Shown here piece after piece: positions 55,601 to 63,565 of a DNA stretch of 64,000 nucleotides. The stretch covers positions 3,720,001 through 3,784,000 of the forward strand of contig CBDDIF010000001.1 in the NCBI GenBank assembly GCA_965228785.1. Direction: 5' to 3'. How positions within the stretch are numbered: the first letter of the stretch is position 1; the number at the start of each line of letters is the position of its first letter. The DNA comes from Hoeflea_A sp965228785 (lineage in GTDB: Bacteria > Pseudomonadota > Alphaproteobacteria > Rhizobiales > Rhizobiaceae). The position numbers and the translations under genes are program-made. The notes beneath the pieces were generated by a model. The model had not been told where the DNA came from. It did not search any database and saw only the letters and a list, made by a program, of their open reading frames with translations.

Positions 55601-55785
55601 TGTTGGCATCGGGCGCTGGATCCGCAAGCCGGATATCCATCGGCCTGCCGGTTTTTGCCGGCATGGTGATCGACAGCACCATCGGTCTGCTGATGATTCC
55701 CGTGCTCTACACCGCCATTCAGTCCATGCGAGAGCGCAGCGGTCGTAAAAAGGCACCGGTAGTTGAGGGAGAGCCGTCAGCTTGA
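52645..55785 (+). CDS. RND multidrug efflux permease (AcrB/MexB-like, HAE1 family)
   Basis: A 1046-residue inner-membrane transporter with 12 helices and two large periplasmic loops. It starts MISAFFIDRPKFAMVISI. The proton-relay aspartates are the DD of LVVDDSIVIIENTE (about 407-420). GFSANLITLFGLILAI and the second-half VLLIGLAAKKAIMVVEF are family motifs. It exports drugs, detergents or toxic metabolites with protons. The outer-membrane partner is not encoded here, so a TolC elsewhere is needed. The gene converges with the PCMT-like gene. Confidence 0.95.
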   Translation: MISAFFIDRPKFAMVISIIWALVGAIAIYLIPIAEYPEVTPPQIVVTANYPGANSGLIEKAVAVPIEEQVNGVDDMLFMSSVSSNSGSYQLTITFKVGTDPDIAAVNVQNRVSIAQPLLPSAVTQQGVTTSKQSSNMLLVVNLISRDESRDALYLSNYSSIHMQDTLARIPGVGSVAQFGPLDYSMRIWMRPDQMTALGLTTSEVAEAIQAQNVQATAGQVGAPPFAGESDFQFTLQAEGLLDSAEEFGNIIVSGDASGQLVRLRDIARVELGSRSYAAYSALNNKPSAAIAIYQSPGANALDVATAVYAELETLKESFPDGVEYVLLYDVTKAVRASIEEIVTTLGITAGLVVAVVFLFLLSWRAVLVPAIAIPVSLLGTMAVLFLIGFSANLITLFGLILAITLVVDDSIVIIENTERIMEEEDLPPREATLKAMGQVTRPIIATTFVLAAVFVPVCFFPGITGRIYLQFALTISVAFVLSAINALTLAPALCAVLLRHPSGPKRGLLRWIPKGVDKVRDGYVWLVRRMVKHVALSLLIFVAFLAGTIYMLREAPTGFIPLEDKGVLFINAQLPDGASLQRTDAVARQMVDLAKEVEGVIDVISVTGFSIISGEGSNYATAIPILAPWDERTTENTQWYNILAELDRRMATIPEANSFVFPLPPIDGLGISGGVTAQIQDNIGASVEELGAVTNAVLSAANAEPIFRQVFSALSAGAPQYTVNLDRDKAEALGVDVSDIFTALQANLGSKFVNNFLLDDKIYWVILAADAAYRTSLDDIGNIYVKGSAGEMIPLSTLVETQPILGPEAVTRYNLVRSAAVQGMTKPGYSTGEGIAAFESVASKTLPKGYSIEWTGVSLQEIEAGSFVIYIFILALTFAYLCLVAQYESWTLPISVMCSTVFAVFGALLPLYFIDVLNNNLYAQIGIVLLIGLAAKKAIMVVEFSKNRRDEGLSITEAAISAAHTRFRPVTMTGLCFIIGVIPLVLASGAGSASRISIGLPVFAGMVIDSTIGLLMIPVLYTAIQSMRERSGRKKAPVVEGEPSA

Positions 55786-55798
55786 TTTGCCGGCATCC

Positions 55799-56629
55799 TC
55801 AAAGCGTCTCGGATGAGAACCAGATGCGGTCGAAAATGGCGGTTGCAGTATCGTCCGGGGCGCGGTCAGAAACCAGGTGAATTGACCTTGTTTCGCGAAT
55901 CCGTTCGGCTGTCGGCAGACCGTCCTGGGCGCGAAGACCGGAAGCACCCACACAGGGAATGAACCAAACCGGCATCGTCGGCCTGGCTCTCAGACCCGCT
56001 TCAGTCCGGGTGACGAGCAGCGCCACTCCGGCATCCTCCGAAGGACACCAGGGAAACAGCATGCGACCGCCCGGCCGCAACGCTTCCAGCCATTGCTCGG
56101 GTGGCGCGGCCACGCCTGCGTTGACGTAAATGATATCGGATGGTTTCAGCGGTGATGTTACAGCGTCGGCGGCGATCAACCGGACGTTTTCAAAGGGCAC
56201 GAGGTTGCGTTTCGCTGACGCAGCCAGCACCGGTTCGATCTCATACGCATCGACTTGACCGCCCGGAAGGACAAGCATTGAAAGGATGGCCGAGTAGTAT
56301 CCGGTTCCAGCGCCGATGTGGCTGATCTGGTCCCCAGACTTGGGTGCCACCATGCCGATCCACCGAGCATGTAAAAATGGTTCGCCGTTGTGAATCCCCT
56401 TGAGCGGGTCGAGAGCTACGAGGAGGTTTTGATACAGATGTCGAGGATCGCCATCGGGCGTTTGGACATAGTTGCGACCGACCCGGATCTGCCACGGTCC
56501 TGGGCCCATGAAAGCTTCCCTGGGAACCAGTTCGAAGATCCGCTCAAGACGCGGGTCGGTCGATTGACTGGCTGCTGCCATGAGGCTTGCGAAAAAGGTT
56601 CGTGTGGATTCCAGGTCCGAATGCGTCAT
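55799..56629 (-). CDS. Protein-L-isoaspartate O-methyltransferase-like protein
   Basis: A 276-residue SAM-dependent methyltransferase with the PCMT fold. Motif I is ISHIGAGTGYYSAIL (about 102-116) and the post-I acidic YEIEP follows. The PCMT catalytic Thr/Ser loop before motif I is not clear, and the protein is longer than a typical 210-residue PCMT, so it may methylate a different acceptor. It overlaps dinB by four bases (ATGA), so translation is coupled to the SOS polymerase gene. Confidence 0.72.
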   Translation of the reverse strand: MTHSDLESTRTFFASLMAAASQSTDPRLERIFELVPREAFMGPGPWQIRVGRNYVQTPDGDPRHLYQNLLVALDPLKGIHNGEPFLHARWIGMVAPKSGDQISHIGAGTGYYSAILSMLVLPGGQVDAYEIEPVLAASAKRNLVPFENVRLIAADAVTSPLKPSDIIYVNAGVAAPPEQWLEALRPGGRMLFPWCPSEDAGVALLVTRTEAGLRARPTMPVWFIPCVGASGLRAQDGLPTAERIRETRSIHLVSDRAPDDTATAIFDRIWFSSETL

Positions 56630-57948
56630 TGCGTGTCCGTTTCCGATCCATCCCTTTGTGGTGCGGATGGCTTGCCCTTTCCGAAGGTGTAGCCGGTCTC
56701 AACGGCATTGCGTCCGAACTTCTCACGCACCTTGTCGACGGCTTGTTCGGCAACAGCCCGCTTGGCGGCATCGATGTCCACGAGGTCCGGTGGATCGGCC
56801 ACATCTGCCTTAGCAAGGTCAGAAACGCCGATCCCCAGCAATCGATACTGCGTTCCGTCGATCTCGCGTTCCAGCAGCGAAAGGCCGGTGCGAAAGATCC
56901 GATCGGCGAGGCAGGTCGGATCGTCGAGCCGCCGGTTGCGCGTTCTGATCTTGAAATCGGCGCTTTTCAGTTTGAGCACGACGGTTCGGCCTGAAATGCC
57001 GGATTTCTTCAAACGCCGGGAAACCGTCTCGGACTGCGCTCGAAGGATAGGCACGAGCGTTTCGAGGTCACCATGGTCGTCGTTGAAGGTCGTCTCGGAC
57101 GACACGCTTTTTGCGCTGTCGCTGGTATGCACGCGTCGGGCATCCTGGCCGCGTGACAGTCGATAGAGGCGTTGACCAATGGCGCCATAGCGGCGCATCA
57201 GCACGCTTTCTTCCATCTGTTGGAGTTGGCCGATCATGGTGATGCCGTCCTTGGCGAGCGAGGCAGCCAGAGCCTTTCCAACACCCCAGATCTTTGTGAC
57301 CGGTTGGCCTTCAAGAAAGTCCAGTGCCTCGGCCTCGCCAATGACCGAGAAACCGCGTGGTTTTTCCAGATCGGATGCGACCTTCGCCAGGAACTTGCAA
57401 TAGGAGAGGCCAACCGAAACGGTGATGCCGATTTCATCTTCAACGCGCTTTGCGAATTGCGCAAGCGTGCGGGCGGGCGGGTTGCGATGCAGTGCCTGCG
57501 TGCCGGACAGTTCCAGAAACGCCTCGTCGATCGAAATGGGCTGCACGAGGGGCGTCAGTTCCTCCATCATGCGGCGAACTTGCTTGCCGACGGCACTGTA
57601 TTTTTCCATGTTCGGGCGAACAACCACGGCTTCAGGGCAAGCCTTGAGAGCCTTGAACATCGGCATCGCCGAGCGCACGCCGTTGATGCGCGCAAGATAG
57701 CAGGCAGTGGAGACGACGCCGCGCCTGCCGCCGCCAATAATCACAGGCTGGTCAACAAGCTCGGGATTGTCGCGCTTCTCGATCGTTGCGTAAAACGCGT
57801 CGCAATCGACGTGCGCGACTGTCAGCCGGTAGAGTTCATCATGGCGCACCACGCGGGGGCTTCCGCAGGAATGGCAGCGCCGCTCGCGACGGGTCTGATA
57901 GGTCAGACAATCGCGGCAAAAGCCCAGTTCCGGATCGTGATCGGTCAT
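56626..57948 (-). CDS. dinB: DNA polymerase IV (DinB) with an N-terminal four-cysteine extension
   Basis: A 440-residue Y-family translesion polymerase. The catalytic core has HVDCDAFYATIE (D48, D50) and SIDEAFLEL (about 146-154), followed by little-finger sequences. Before the core lie C11, C14, C25 and C28 (CRDC...CHSCG), a zinc-ribbon-like extension absent from E. coli DinB. I start it at 57948 because a LexA-type site at 57962-57976 lies just upstream and an ATG at 57978 would fall within that region. Its stop overlaps the PCMT-like start. Confidence 0.95.
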   Translation of the reverse strand: MTDHDPELGFCRDCLTYQTRRERRCHSCGSPRVVRHDELYRLTVAHVDCDAFYATIEKRDNPELVDQPVIIGGGRRGVVSTACYLARINGVRSAMPMFKALKACPEAVVVRPNMEKYSAVGKQVRRMMEELTPLVQPISIDEAFLELSGTQALHRNPPARTLAQFAKRVEDEIGITVSVGLSYCKFLAKVASDLEKPRGFSVIGEAEALDFLEGQPVTKIWGVGKALAASLAKDGITMIGQLQQMEESVLMRRYGAIGQRLYRLSRGQDARRVHTSDSAKSVSSETTFNDDHGDLETLVPILRAQSETVSRRLKKSGISGRTVVLKLKSADFKIRTRNRRLDDPTCLADRIFRTGLSLLEREIDGTQYRLLGIGVSDLAKADVADPPDLVDIDAAKRAVAEQAVDKVREKFGRNAVETGYTFGKGKPSAPQRDGSETDTQ

Positions 57949-57961
57949 CGTTCCGCCATAG

Positions 57962-57976
57962 GAACAAATGTTGAAC
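57962..57976 (-). promoter_or_regulatory. LexA (SOS) box upstream of dinB
   Basis: On the minus strand, GTTC-N7-GTTC (GTTCAACATTTGTTC), the direct-repeat LexA site of Alphaproteobacteria. It is 14 bases before the chosen dinB start codon, so LexA would block transcription of dinB and the coupled PCMT-like gene. Confidence 0.85.
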
Positions 57977-58008
57977 AAATTGGAGCCTACGACCGAATAT
58001 CGGTTCGA

Positions 58009-58659
58009 TCAAGCTCCGAAATGGTCTTTTGCAATCCCTTCGATTTCCGTCCAGGTTTGCGCCTGGATCACATGGTCGCCGGGATGTGGGGCCATGGCAC
58101 GGAATGTTTCATTTGCCATGTAGTGAACGACACGGGCGCGCGGCGCGTGCTCGCTGACCGAAATGAGGTTGTGGGCCATGTCGTCAATGAACATAAGCGG
58201 ATGATGCCGATCTTCATGCAAGTCGCGAATGAGCGGTCCCTTGGGGGCTTCGGTGGCGACCAGAGGGAAGGGCATCTCGTGGCGATCAAGCAGAATGCGG
58301 CGTGCATCGTAGTGACGTGGCGGCATGGCTGTGAGAAACAGGATATCCGCGATGTGGGACAGTTCGTTCAATGTGGATGAAACGGCGTCTGCCGGCGTTT
58401 GCCACTCGACCTGGTCGGCAAAAAACGTGTTCACCAGTTCGCGAACCCGTTCGGCGGGGGCTTCCGTGCCGTCGTCCAACGACACCACATTGCCGGTCAG
58501 TTTGAAGGACCTCGGCAACAGCTCCAGACCATTGGCCCTGAGGAAGGCTCTGAAAGGATCCACGAACTCCAGAACAACCTCATCGACGTCACAGACGATC
58601 AGCGGTCGGTCGTTCAGTTTGACATCGGCAAGCCCGCGAACGCCGTCGATGATCGTCAT
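58009..58659 (-). CDS. HAD-like hydrolase-fold protein, function unknown
   Basis: A 216-residue protein with a likely haloacid-dehalogenase fold. Motif I is LIVCDVDEVVLEF (DxDxV form, about 20-32), a TAMPP segment near 125 resembles motif II, and MFIDDMAHNL (about 155) is a motif-III/IV-like acidic pair. The substrate is unknown. The ATG at 58659 overlaps the stop of the upstream DUF3572 gene (ATGA). No strong ribosome-binding site is visible, consistent with translational coupling. Confidence 0.6.
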   Translation of the reverse strand: MTIIDGVRGLADVKLNDRPLIVCDVDEVVLEFVDPFRAFLRANGLELLPRSFKLTGNVVSLDDGTEAPAERVRELVNTFFADQVEWQTPADAVSSTLNELSHIADILFLTAMPPRHYDARRILLDRHEMPFPLVATEAPKGPLIRDLHEDRHHPLMFIDDMAHNLISVSEHAPRARVVHYMANETFRAMAPHPGDHVIQAQTWTEIEGIAKDHFGA

Positions 58660-58979
58660 GGGGACTCTTCGAATGCTGCGCTGGCTTCGATTTTCTGCCA
58701 AGCGGCAACCAAGCGTTCAGGCGGGAGCTCTCTATCGGTGCAATAGGCGATCAGTGTCGGTTCGTGACTCATCAGGAACCCCAGAACACCGGCCTCGAAT
58801 CCGGGCTCTGATGCGGCTTGCCTCAACGTATCCACGCTTAAGCCCGACAATGACAGGAAACGGGTCATCTGGGTCTCGTCCGCAGCGATCCAACTGAGTA
58901 TGTCGGCACACAGCGAAGCGGTTTCAAGCTGGTTGTCCGGTTTGCTCCGATTTGAATCCACGAGTTTGCTTTTCTTCAA
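58656..58979 (-). CDS. DUF3572 protein
   Basis: A 107-residue protein matching the DUF3572 pattern of Alphaproteobacteria: an acidic, helical domain with ASLCADILSWIAADETQMTRFLSLSGL (in part), GFEAGVLGFLMSHEP and a final aromatic stretch. No catalytic motif is visible and the function is unknown. It is divergent from divK (starts 107 bases apart), a neighbourhood I remember from other Rhizobiales. Its last codon overlaps the next gene's start. Confidence 0.8.
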   Translation of the reverse strand: MKKSKLVDSNRSKPDNQLETASLCADILSWIAADETQMTRFLSLSGLSVDTLRQAASEPGFEAGVLGFLMSHEPTLIAYCTDRELPPERLVAAWQKIEASAAFEESP

Positions 58980-59086
58980 CCAAATTGCGCTAGTTTAGGT
59001 GGCAGGTGGGCGTCCCCACGCAGCGGTTAGAAACATAGCGGCTGTCGATAAAGGGGCAAGAGCCGGGACGCAGGCGGAGCAGTGAA

Positions 59087-59458
59087 ATGCCGAAACGAGT
59101 GATGATTGTTGAGGACAACGAGCTCAATATGAAGCTGTTTCGCGACCTGATCGAAGCTGCTGGCTACGACACTATACAGACCCGTAACGGCCTGGAAGCG
59201 CTTGATTTGGCACGAGAGCACCGGCCTGACCTTATCCTGATGGACATTCAGCTGCCGGAGGTCTCCGGTCTGGAAGTTACCAAGTGGCTGAAAGAAGACG
59301 ATGATCTTCACACGATTCCAATCATCGCGGTAACGGCTTTCGCGATGAAGGGCGATGAGGAGCGCATCCGACAGGGGGGATGCGAAGCCTATATGTCCAA
59401 GCCGATTTCCGTGCCGAAATTTGTTGAAACCATAAAGACTTATCTGGGTGATCTTTAA
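59087..59458 (+). CDS. divK: Cell-cycle response regulator DivK
   Basis: A 123-residue single-domain receiver. The phospho-acceptor is D53 (LILMDIQLPEVSG), the acidic pocket E9-D10 (MIVEDNELNMK), and the conserved Lys is K105 (MSKPIS). In Alphaproteobacteria, DivK is phosphorylated by DivJ and dephosphorylated by PleC, and controls CtrA activity through DivL and CckA. pleD follows after 18 bases, as in Caulobacter and rhizobia. Confidence 0.97.
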   Translation: MPKRVMIVEDNELNMKLFRDLIEAAGYDTIQTRNGLEALDLAREHRPDLILMDIQLPEVSGLEVTKWLKEDDDLHTIPIIAVTAFAMKGDEERIRQGGCEAYMSKPISVPKFVETIKTYLGDL

Positions 59459-59476
59459 CTCAAGGGACAATTTCAA

Positions 59477-60850
59477 ATGACAGCCCGCATTCTGGTCGTC
59501 GACGATATCCCCGCCAACGTCAAGTTGCTCGAGGCTCGCCTTTTGGCCGAATATTTTGATGTGCTGACCGCCTCTAATGGCGAGGAAGCGCTGCGTATTT
59601 GTGACGGCGGCAACGTCGATCTTGTGCTTCTCGATATCATGATGCCGGGCATGGACGGATTTGAGGTCTGTGAGCGGATCAAGGCAAACCAGGCGACTAT
59701 GCATATTCCGGTGGTCATGGTGACGGCGCTCGACCAACCGTCTGATCGGGTGAGGGGGCTGCGCGCCGGAGCCGACGATTTTCTCACCAAGCCTGTAAAC
59801 GATCTACAATTGATGGCCCGGGTGAAAAGCCTGATTCGGCTTAAAACTCTGACAGACGAATTGCGTGTCCGCGCACAGACCGCCCGCGATATCGGTCTTG
59901 AAAACCTGCTGAGTTCCGGCGGCAACGACGACAGTGGCAAAGGGTTGACCCTGCTGGTGGATGCGCGTCCGAACTCACAGGAACGTATCTCGCACATCCT
60001 GCGCAAAACAGCCGATGTGACGGCGGTCTCCGACCCTCAGACCGCGCTTTTCGAAGCCGCCGAACGACCCTATGAGCTGGTGGTTGTCAGCACCAATTTT
60101 CGCAATTACGATCCGCTGCGACTGTGCTCGCAGTTGCGCTCTCTTGAGCGCACGCGTTTCATTCCGCTGCTGCTCGTCAGCGAGCAGGGTGAAGAGAAGA
60201 CCGTCAACCGGGCGTTGGAGCTTGGTGTCAATGACTACATCATTCGACCGGTGGAACCCAACGAACTGATTGCTCGCTGCAACACGCAATTCCGGCGCAA
60301 GCGTTACAATGATCGCTTGCGCTCAAGCGTGCAGCATACGATCGAGATGGCGGTTATCGACCCGCTGACCGGGCTATACAATCGACGCTATCTCGATACC
60401 CATATGCAGGTTCTGATCGAACGGTCCGTTGCCCGGCAACGGCCGCTCTCTGTGCTGGTAATCGATATCGATCGGTTCAAGACCGTCAATGATTCCTACG
60501 GACATGACGTCGGTGACGAGGTCATTCGTGAATTCGCAAAACGCATTCGTTTGACCATCCGCGGCATTGACCTGGCATGCCGGCACGGTGGCGAAGAGTT
60601 CGTCGTTGTTCTGCCCGACACGAACGTAGAGACCGCCGAGGCCATTGCCGAGCGTTTGCGTGACAGCATTGCGTCCGAACCGTTCAGCACCGAGCAGGTG
60701 CAGTCGCTCTCGATCACCGCCTCAGTCGGCCTTTCCGCACTGTCTGGACCAGGGGAAACGCCGGACCTTTTGCTGAAGCGGGCAGACCTCGCGCTCTATG
60801 AAGCCAAAAAATCCGGTCGCAACCGAGTCGTTGCAAAAATGGCTGCCTGA
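59477..60850 (+). CDS. pleD: Diguanylate cyclase response regulator PleD
   Basis: A 457-residue REC-REC-GGDEF protein that makes cyclic di-GMP after phosphorylation. The first receiver has D53 and K105. The second (about 155-275) lacks the acceptor Asp (N207 stands in STNFRNYD), so it is a dimerisation module, as in Caulobacter PleD. The cyclase site is GGEEF (371-375), and an inhibitory I-site RGID (362-365) lies five residues before it. A GC-rich hairpin about 100 bases after the stop may end the divK-pleD transcript. Confidence 0.97.
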   Translation: MTARILVVDDIPANVKLLEARLLAEYFDVLTASNGEEALRICDGGNVDLVLLDIMMPGMDGFEVCERIKANQATMHIPVVMVTALDQPSDRVRGLRAGADDFLTKPVNDLQLMARVKSLIRLKTLTDELRVRAQTARDIGLENLLSSGGNDDSGKGLTLLVDARPNSQERISHILRKTADVTAVSDPQTALFEAAERPYELVVVSTNFRNYDPLRLCSQLRSLERTRFIPLLLVSEQGEEKTVNRALELGVNDYIIRPVEPNELIARCNTQFRRKRYNDRLRSSVQHTIEMAVIDPLTGLYNRRYLDTHMQVLIERSVARQRPLSVLVIDIDRFKTVNDSYGHDVGDEVIREFAKRIRLTIRGIDLACRHGGEEFVVVLPDTNVETAEAIAERLRDSIASEPFSTEQVQSLSITASVGLSALSGPGETPDLLLKRADLALYEAKKSGRNRVVAKMAA

Positions 60851-61145
60851 CCTGGGGCGTTACGCTTTTTTGCAACAATACGGGTTGACACGCTGGGCGA
60901 CCAAGCGCCTAGATTGTGGACAGGCAATTGATTGATTCTTAACGTGTATTGCACGCGCCCTGTGAGGCGCGTTTACCATTTTGTCATGCAGCTTGGCAAA
61001 ACGGTTAAGAAAACGTTGATTTTTTTCCGCTGATGAGCAAATGTTGTGGATAGAGGCAAGCGCAGAACGCCATAGGTTTTGTCTGCCCCAAGTTGATTCG
61101 ACTACCCCATGGTGCTCAGGTCCGCCGCATCTCCTGGGTCGTGGG

Positions 61146-61211
61146 GTTGGCTGGTCGGCGCAAGGTAATGTGGCCTCCTCGTACCGCAGCCTGCGCTGGC
61201 CAGCCCCCAAC
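61146..61211 (+). ncRNA. Possible structured RNA upstream of the rpmG/pleD terminator
   Basis: GTTGG (61146) can pair with CCAAC (61207), CTGG (61151) with CCAG (61200), and GCGCA (61158) with TGCGC (61192), giving a long irregular hairpin with small bulges and a loop of about 24 bases. It is followed 3 bases later by an intrinsic terminator hairpin. Whether it is transcribed is unknown. Confidence 0.3.
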
Positions 61212-61213
61212 TA

Positions 61214-61246
61214 AGAAAGCCGCTTCCTCTGGAAGCGGCTTTTCTT
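61214..61246. terminator. Bidirectional Rho-independent terminator between pleD region and rpmG
   Basis: GCCGCTTCC-TCT-GGAAGCGGC (61219-61239), a perfect 9-base stem with a 3-base loop. TTTTCTT follows on the plus strand and AAGAAA precedes it, so it works in both directions and ends the leftward rpmG transcript. Confidence 0.9.
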
Positions 61247-61273
61247 ATGCACTACCGGAATGTGATCAGCCCG

Positions 61274-61441
61274 CTATTTGATCTTGGCTTCCCGGAATTC
61301 CACATGCTTCTTGACGACCGGATCGTACTTGGTCTTGACCATTTTCTCGGTCATGGTGCGGCTGTTCTTCTTGGTTACGTAGAAGTAGCCGGTGTCCGCC
61401 GTCGATTGCAGTCGGATTTTGATCGTCGTTGCCTTGGCCAT
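61274..61441 (-). CDS. rpmG: Large ribosomal subunit protein bL33
   Basis: A 55-residue ribosomal protein, MAKATTIKIRLQSTADTGYF at the N-terminus and a Lys-rich C-terminus. It has no cysteines, so it is the zinc-free form. It is contained in a longer frame to 61900 whose extra residues are the antisense of the MFS gene. The ATG at 61441 gives the family N-terminus. The strong terminator at 61214-61246 lies 28 bases after its stop. Position after divK-pleD is the usual Rhizobiales order. Confidence 0.95.
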   Translation of the reverse strand: MAKATTIKIRLQSTADTGYFYVTKKNSRTMTEKMVKTKYDPVVKKHVEFREAKIK

Positions 61442-61563
61442 TGTCTCATCTGCCTGAAAATGTATGACGCCGCGGAAGGCGTTTGCCTCCACGGCGAATT
61501 CTGCGCGGAAACTACAATTCGCGCGGCAAATGTCAAGCGCAATCTGATCCTGCCGGTCGGCAA

Positions 61564-62751
61564 TCAGGCCGGTCGAAACAGAATTCGACCAATGGCCAGC
61601 CCGACATAAAGAATAAAGAAGAAAACCAGGCTGTAGGCAAAGCCCGAGGCTCCGAAAGCATCCATGGCGAGGCCGATCGTTTGCGGTCCCACCAGCATTC
61701 CAATCGCATAGCAAAAGACGAAGGCGGCATTGGCGGAAGCCAGATCGCCGTCGACCAGGCGAGACCCGAGATGGGCAAGGCCGACGGTATAGAGGCCGGC
61801 GACCACAGCCCCCCAGACGAACAGGACGCTGGCCAGAAGCCACCAACTGGAGGATAGGACTGGCAGCAACAAACAGCCGATTAGCCCGATGCTTGCACAA
61901 AAGAACAACAGGCTGCGGCGATCCCGGACGCGATCGGACAGCATACCGAGAGGGATCTGGAACATCACGTTGCCAAGTCCGATCATGGTCAGAAGCAGTG
62001 CACCATCGGTCTCACTGAAACCGATACGATTGGCAAAGACGGGAAACAGGGCAAAGCCACCTGATTCGACTGCCCCGAACACGAAGACCGCTGCTGTCGC
62101 CGTTGGTACGAGAACGACGAATTTGAGGAAGGGGCCGCTCGGTCGATTGACGATCACCGGACTTTCTCGGCGGGCGAGGAAGGTCGGAATGGAGGCGGCG
62201 AGGATGATTATGGCGCCGACTGCGAAAGGCAGGATCCCGTCACTGCCGAGGACCGAGAACAACAGCGGGCCGGCCGCGAATCCAAGCGACAGCACCGTAG
62301 CGTAAACGCCGAGGATTAGGCCGCGGCGGGAGGGGGGCGCTGTCGCATTGATCCAGAACTCCGAGAGAATGAACAACACAGTGACAGCGCCGTGGAAGGT
62401 CACCCGTAGCGGAAACCAAACCCAGAAATGCGGCGCAAAGTAAAATCCGATAGCCGAGGCCGCGGCGATGACAACGGCGACCAGCATGGTATCGGCGACA
62501 CCGAAGCGCTGCGCGAACGGAGTGCAAAAGGGCGCAACGGCAATCGAAGCGAGGCCGGCCATGGCCGAATTGAGGCCGATCATCGTTGCCGAGACGCCAT
62601 TCTTTTCGAGAACGATGCTCAGCAGAGGAAGACCGAGACCCAATGCAATGCCGACCGCGCTAATGGCCGCAATGGCCGCGGAGATCGACAGCCAATGAAT
62701 CGCTTCATCCGGCCGAGAACCGGTCGACGCCGGTTGCGTCTGCGTGTCCAT
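61564..62751 (-). CDS. Major facilitator superfamily transporter
   Basis: A 395-residue polytopic inner-membrane protein with about 12 helices in two halves. GLGLPLLSIVLEKNGVSATMIGLNSA (in part, from about 36) and the inter-helix GLILGVY segment are MFS-like, with MLSDRVRDRRSLL (about 265-277), a form of the D-R-x-G-R-R loop, between helices 8 and 9. The substrate cannot be told. I chose the start at 62751, behind GGGGGCGGG; the frame to 62925 overlaps the NUDIX gene and is non-homologous. It follows the NUDIX gene by 8 bases, so they are an operon. Confidence 0.88.
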   Translation of the reverse strand: MDTQTQPASTGSRPDEAIHWLSISAAIAAISAVGIALGLGLPLLSIVLEKNGVSATMIGLNSAMAGLASIAVAPFCTPFAQRFGVADTMLVAVVIAAASAIGFYFAPHFWVWFPLRVTFHGAVTVLFILSEFWINATAPPSRRGLILGVYATVLSLGFAAGPLLFSVLGSDGILPFAVGAIIILAASIPTFLARRESPVIVNRPSGPFLKFVVLVPTATAAVFVFGAVESGGFALFPVFANRIGFSETDGALLLTMIGLGNVMFQIPLGMLSDRVRDRRSLLFFCASIGLIGCLLLPVLSSSWWLLASVLFVWGAVVAGLYTVGLAHLGSRLVDGDLASANAAFVFCYAIGMLVGPQTIGLAMDAFGASGFAYSLVFFFILYVGLAIGRILFRPA

Positions 62752-62759
62752 CCCGCCCC

Positions 62760-63500
62760 CTACAAGATTTCGCGCGTAAAACGTCCGTATCGAGCGTGAT
62801 AGAAAGGTACCGGTCGACCAAATGGAAGGGAAGCGTCGTTTTCCAGTTCCGCACTGAGGTCGGCAATGACAGCCTGGGTGATGCGCGGCATGGGTTGGGC
62901 TCCCATTTCCGAGAAAGGCACCCATCTGACATCGAGCAATTCGTTGCTGGCTTCCGCTTCGGTTTCGCCAACTTCATCGCGAAAGCAGGCAAAGAACCGG
63001 GTGTCGAAACGCCGGTTTTGCCGAGGTGGCGTTGTTGCTCTGGCAACAAAGCGCAGTGGCGACAGTCGGGGAGCCAGTCCACGTTCCCCGAAAGCGCGCC
63101 AGGCAGGCTGCGGATTTGATCGGCCGTCTGATGCGATAAAGATACCGACCTCTTCATGAGTTTCGCGAACGGCGGCAATTGCCAATGCCCGGGCGCGATA
63201 TATTGTCGCCGGATTGGCCATCTTTTGCATCAGCTTTTCGACAACGGCCGGATGCAATTCGTCGGCAACCGGAACGCGGCCATCGTTTCGGTCGCGTCGG
63301 CCGCCGGGAAACACATATGTATCCGGCATGAAAGCATGGGCCTGATGACGTTTGCCCATGAGCACAGACGGTTCCGGTCCTGATCGGTCGATGAGAATCA
63401 GCGTCGCGGCATCGCGCGGTCGCAGCAATGGATGAAGCTTCCGGCGGGGATCCGGTCCACCTTCCATTGCATCCGGATTGATCGCGTCGCGTCTGCTCAT
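62760..63500 (-). CDS. NUDIX hydrolase
   Basis: A 246-residue NUDIX-fold pyrophosphohydrolase. The box ends with AVRETHEEVGIF (about 108-119), which provides the REx2EE metal site, and the preceding glycine is in YVFPGGRRDRN. An insertion of about 40 residues separates these two halves of the box, an arrangement like the NUDT19/CoA-diphosphatase group, but the substrate is uncertain. The start at 63500 has AAGGGCAGG upstream; 63524 is less supported. Confidence 0.87.
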   Translation of the reverse strand: MSRRDAINPDAMEGGPDPRRKLHPLLRPRDAATLILIDRSGPEPSVLMGKRHQAHAFMPDTYVFPGGRRDRNDGRVPVADELHPAVVEKLMQKMANPATIYRARALAIAAVRETHEEVGIFIASDGRSNPQPAWRAFGERGLAPRLSPLRFVARATTPPRQNRRFDTRFFACFRDEVGETEAEASNELLDVRWVPFSEMGAQPMPRITQAVIADLSAELENDASLPFGRPVPFYHARYGRFTREIL

Positions 63501-63565
63501 GCCTGCCCTTGTTCCCAGCGGCACCCGGTCAGTAGGTGCCGTGTGGGGATATCAATGTCGCTGCG

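Larger units (their letters stand above)
60851..61273. other. 423-base spacer between pleD and rpmG
   Basis: No protein gene is supported. Seen here: a TTGACA (60885) with CTAGAT (60909) at 18-base spacing; a perfect hairpin ACGCGCC-CTGTGA-GGCGCGT (60953-60972) followed by a broken T-run; a long imperfect stem at 61146-61211; and a strong bidirectional terminator at 61214-61244. The arrangement could be an sRNA or simply the end signals of pleD and rpmG. Confidence 0.5.
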
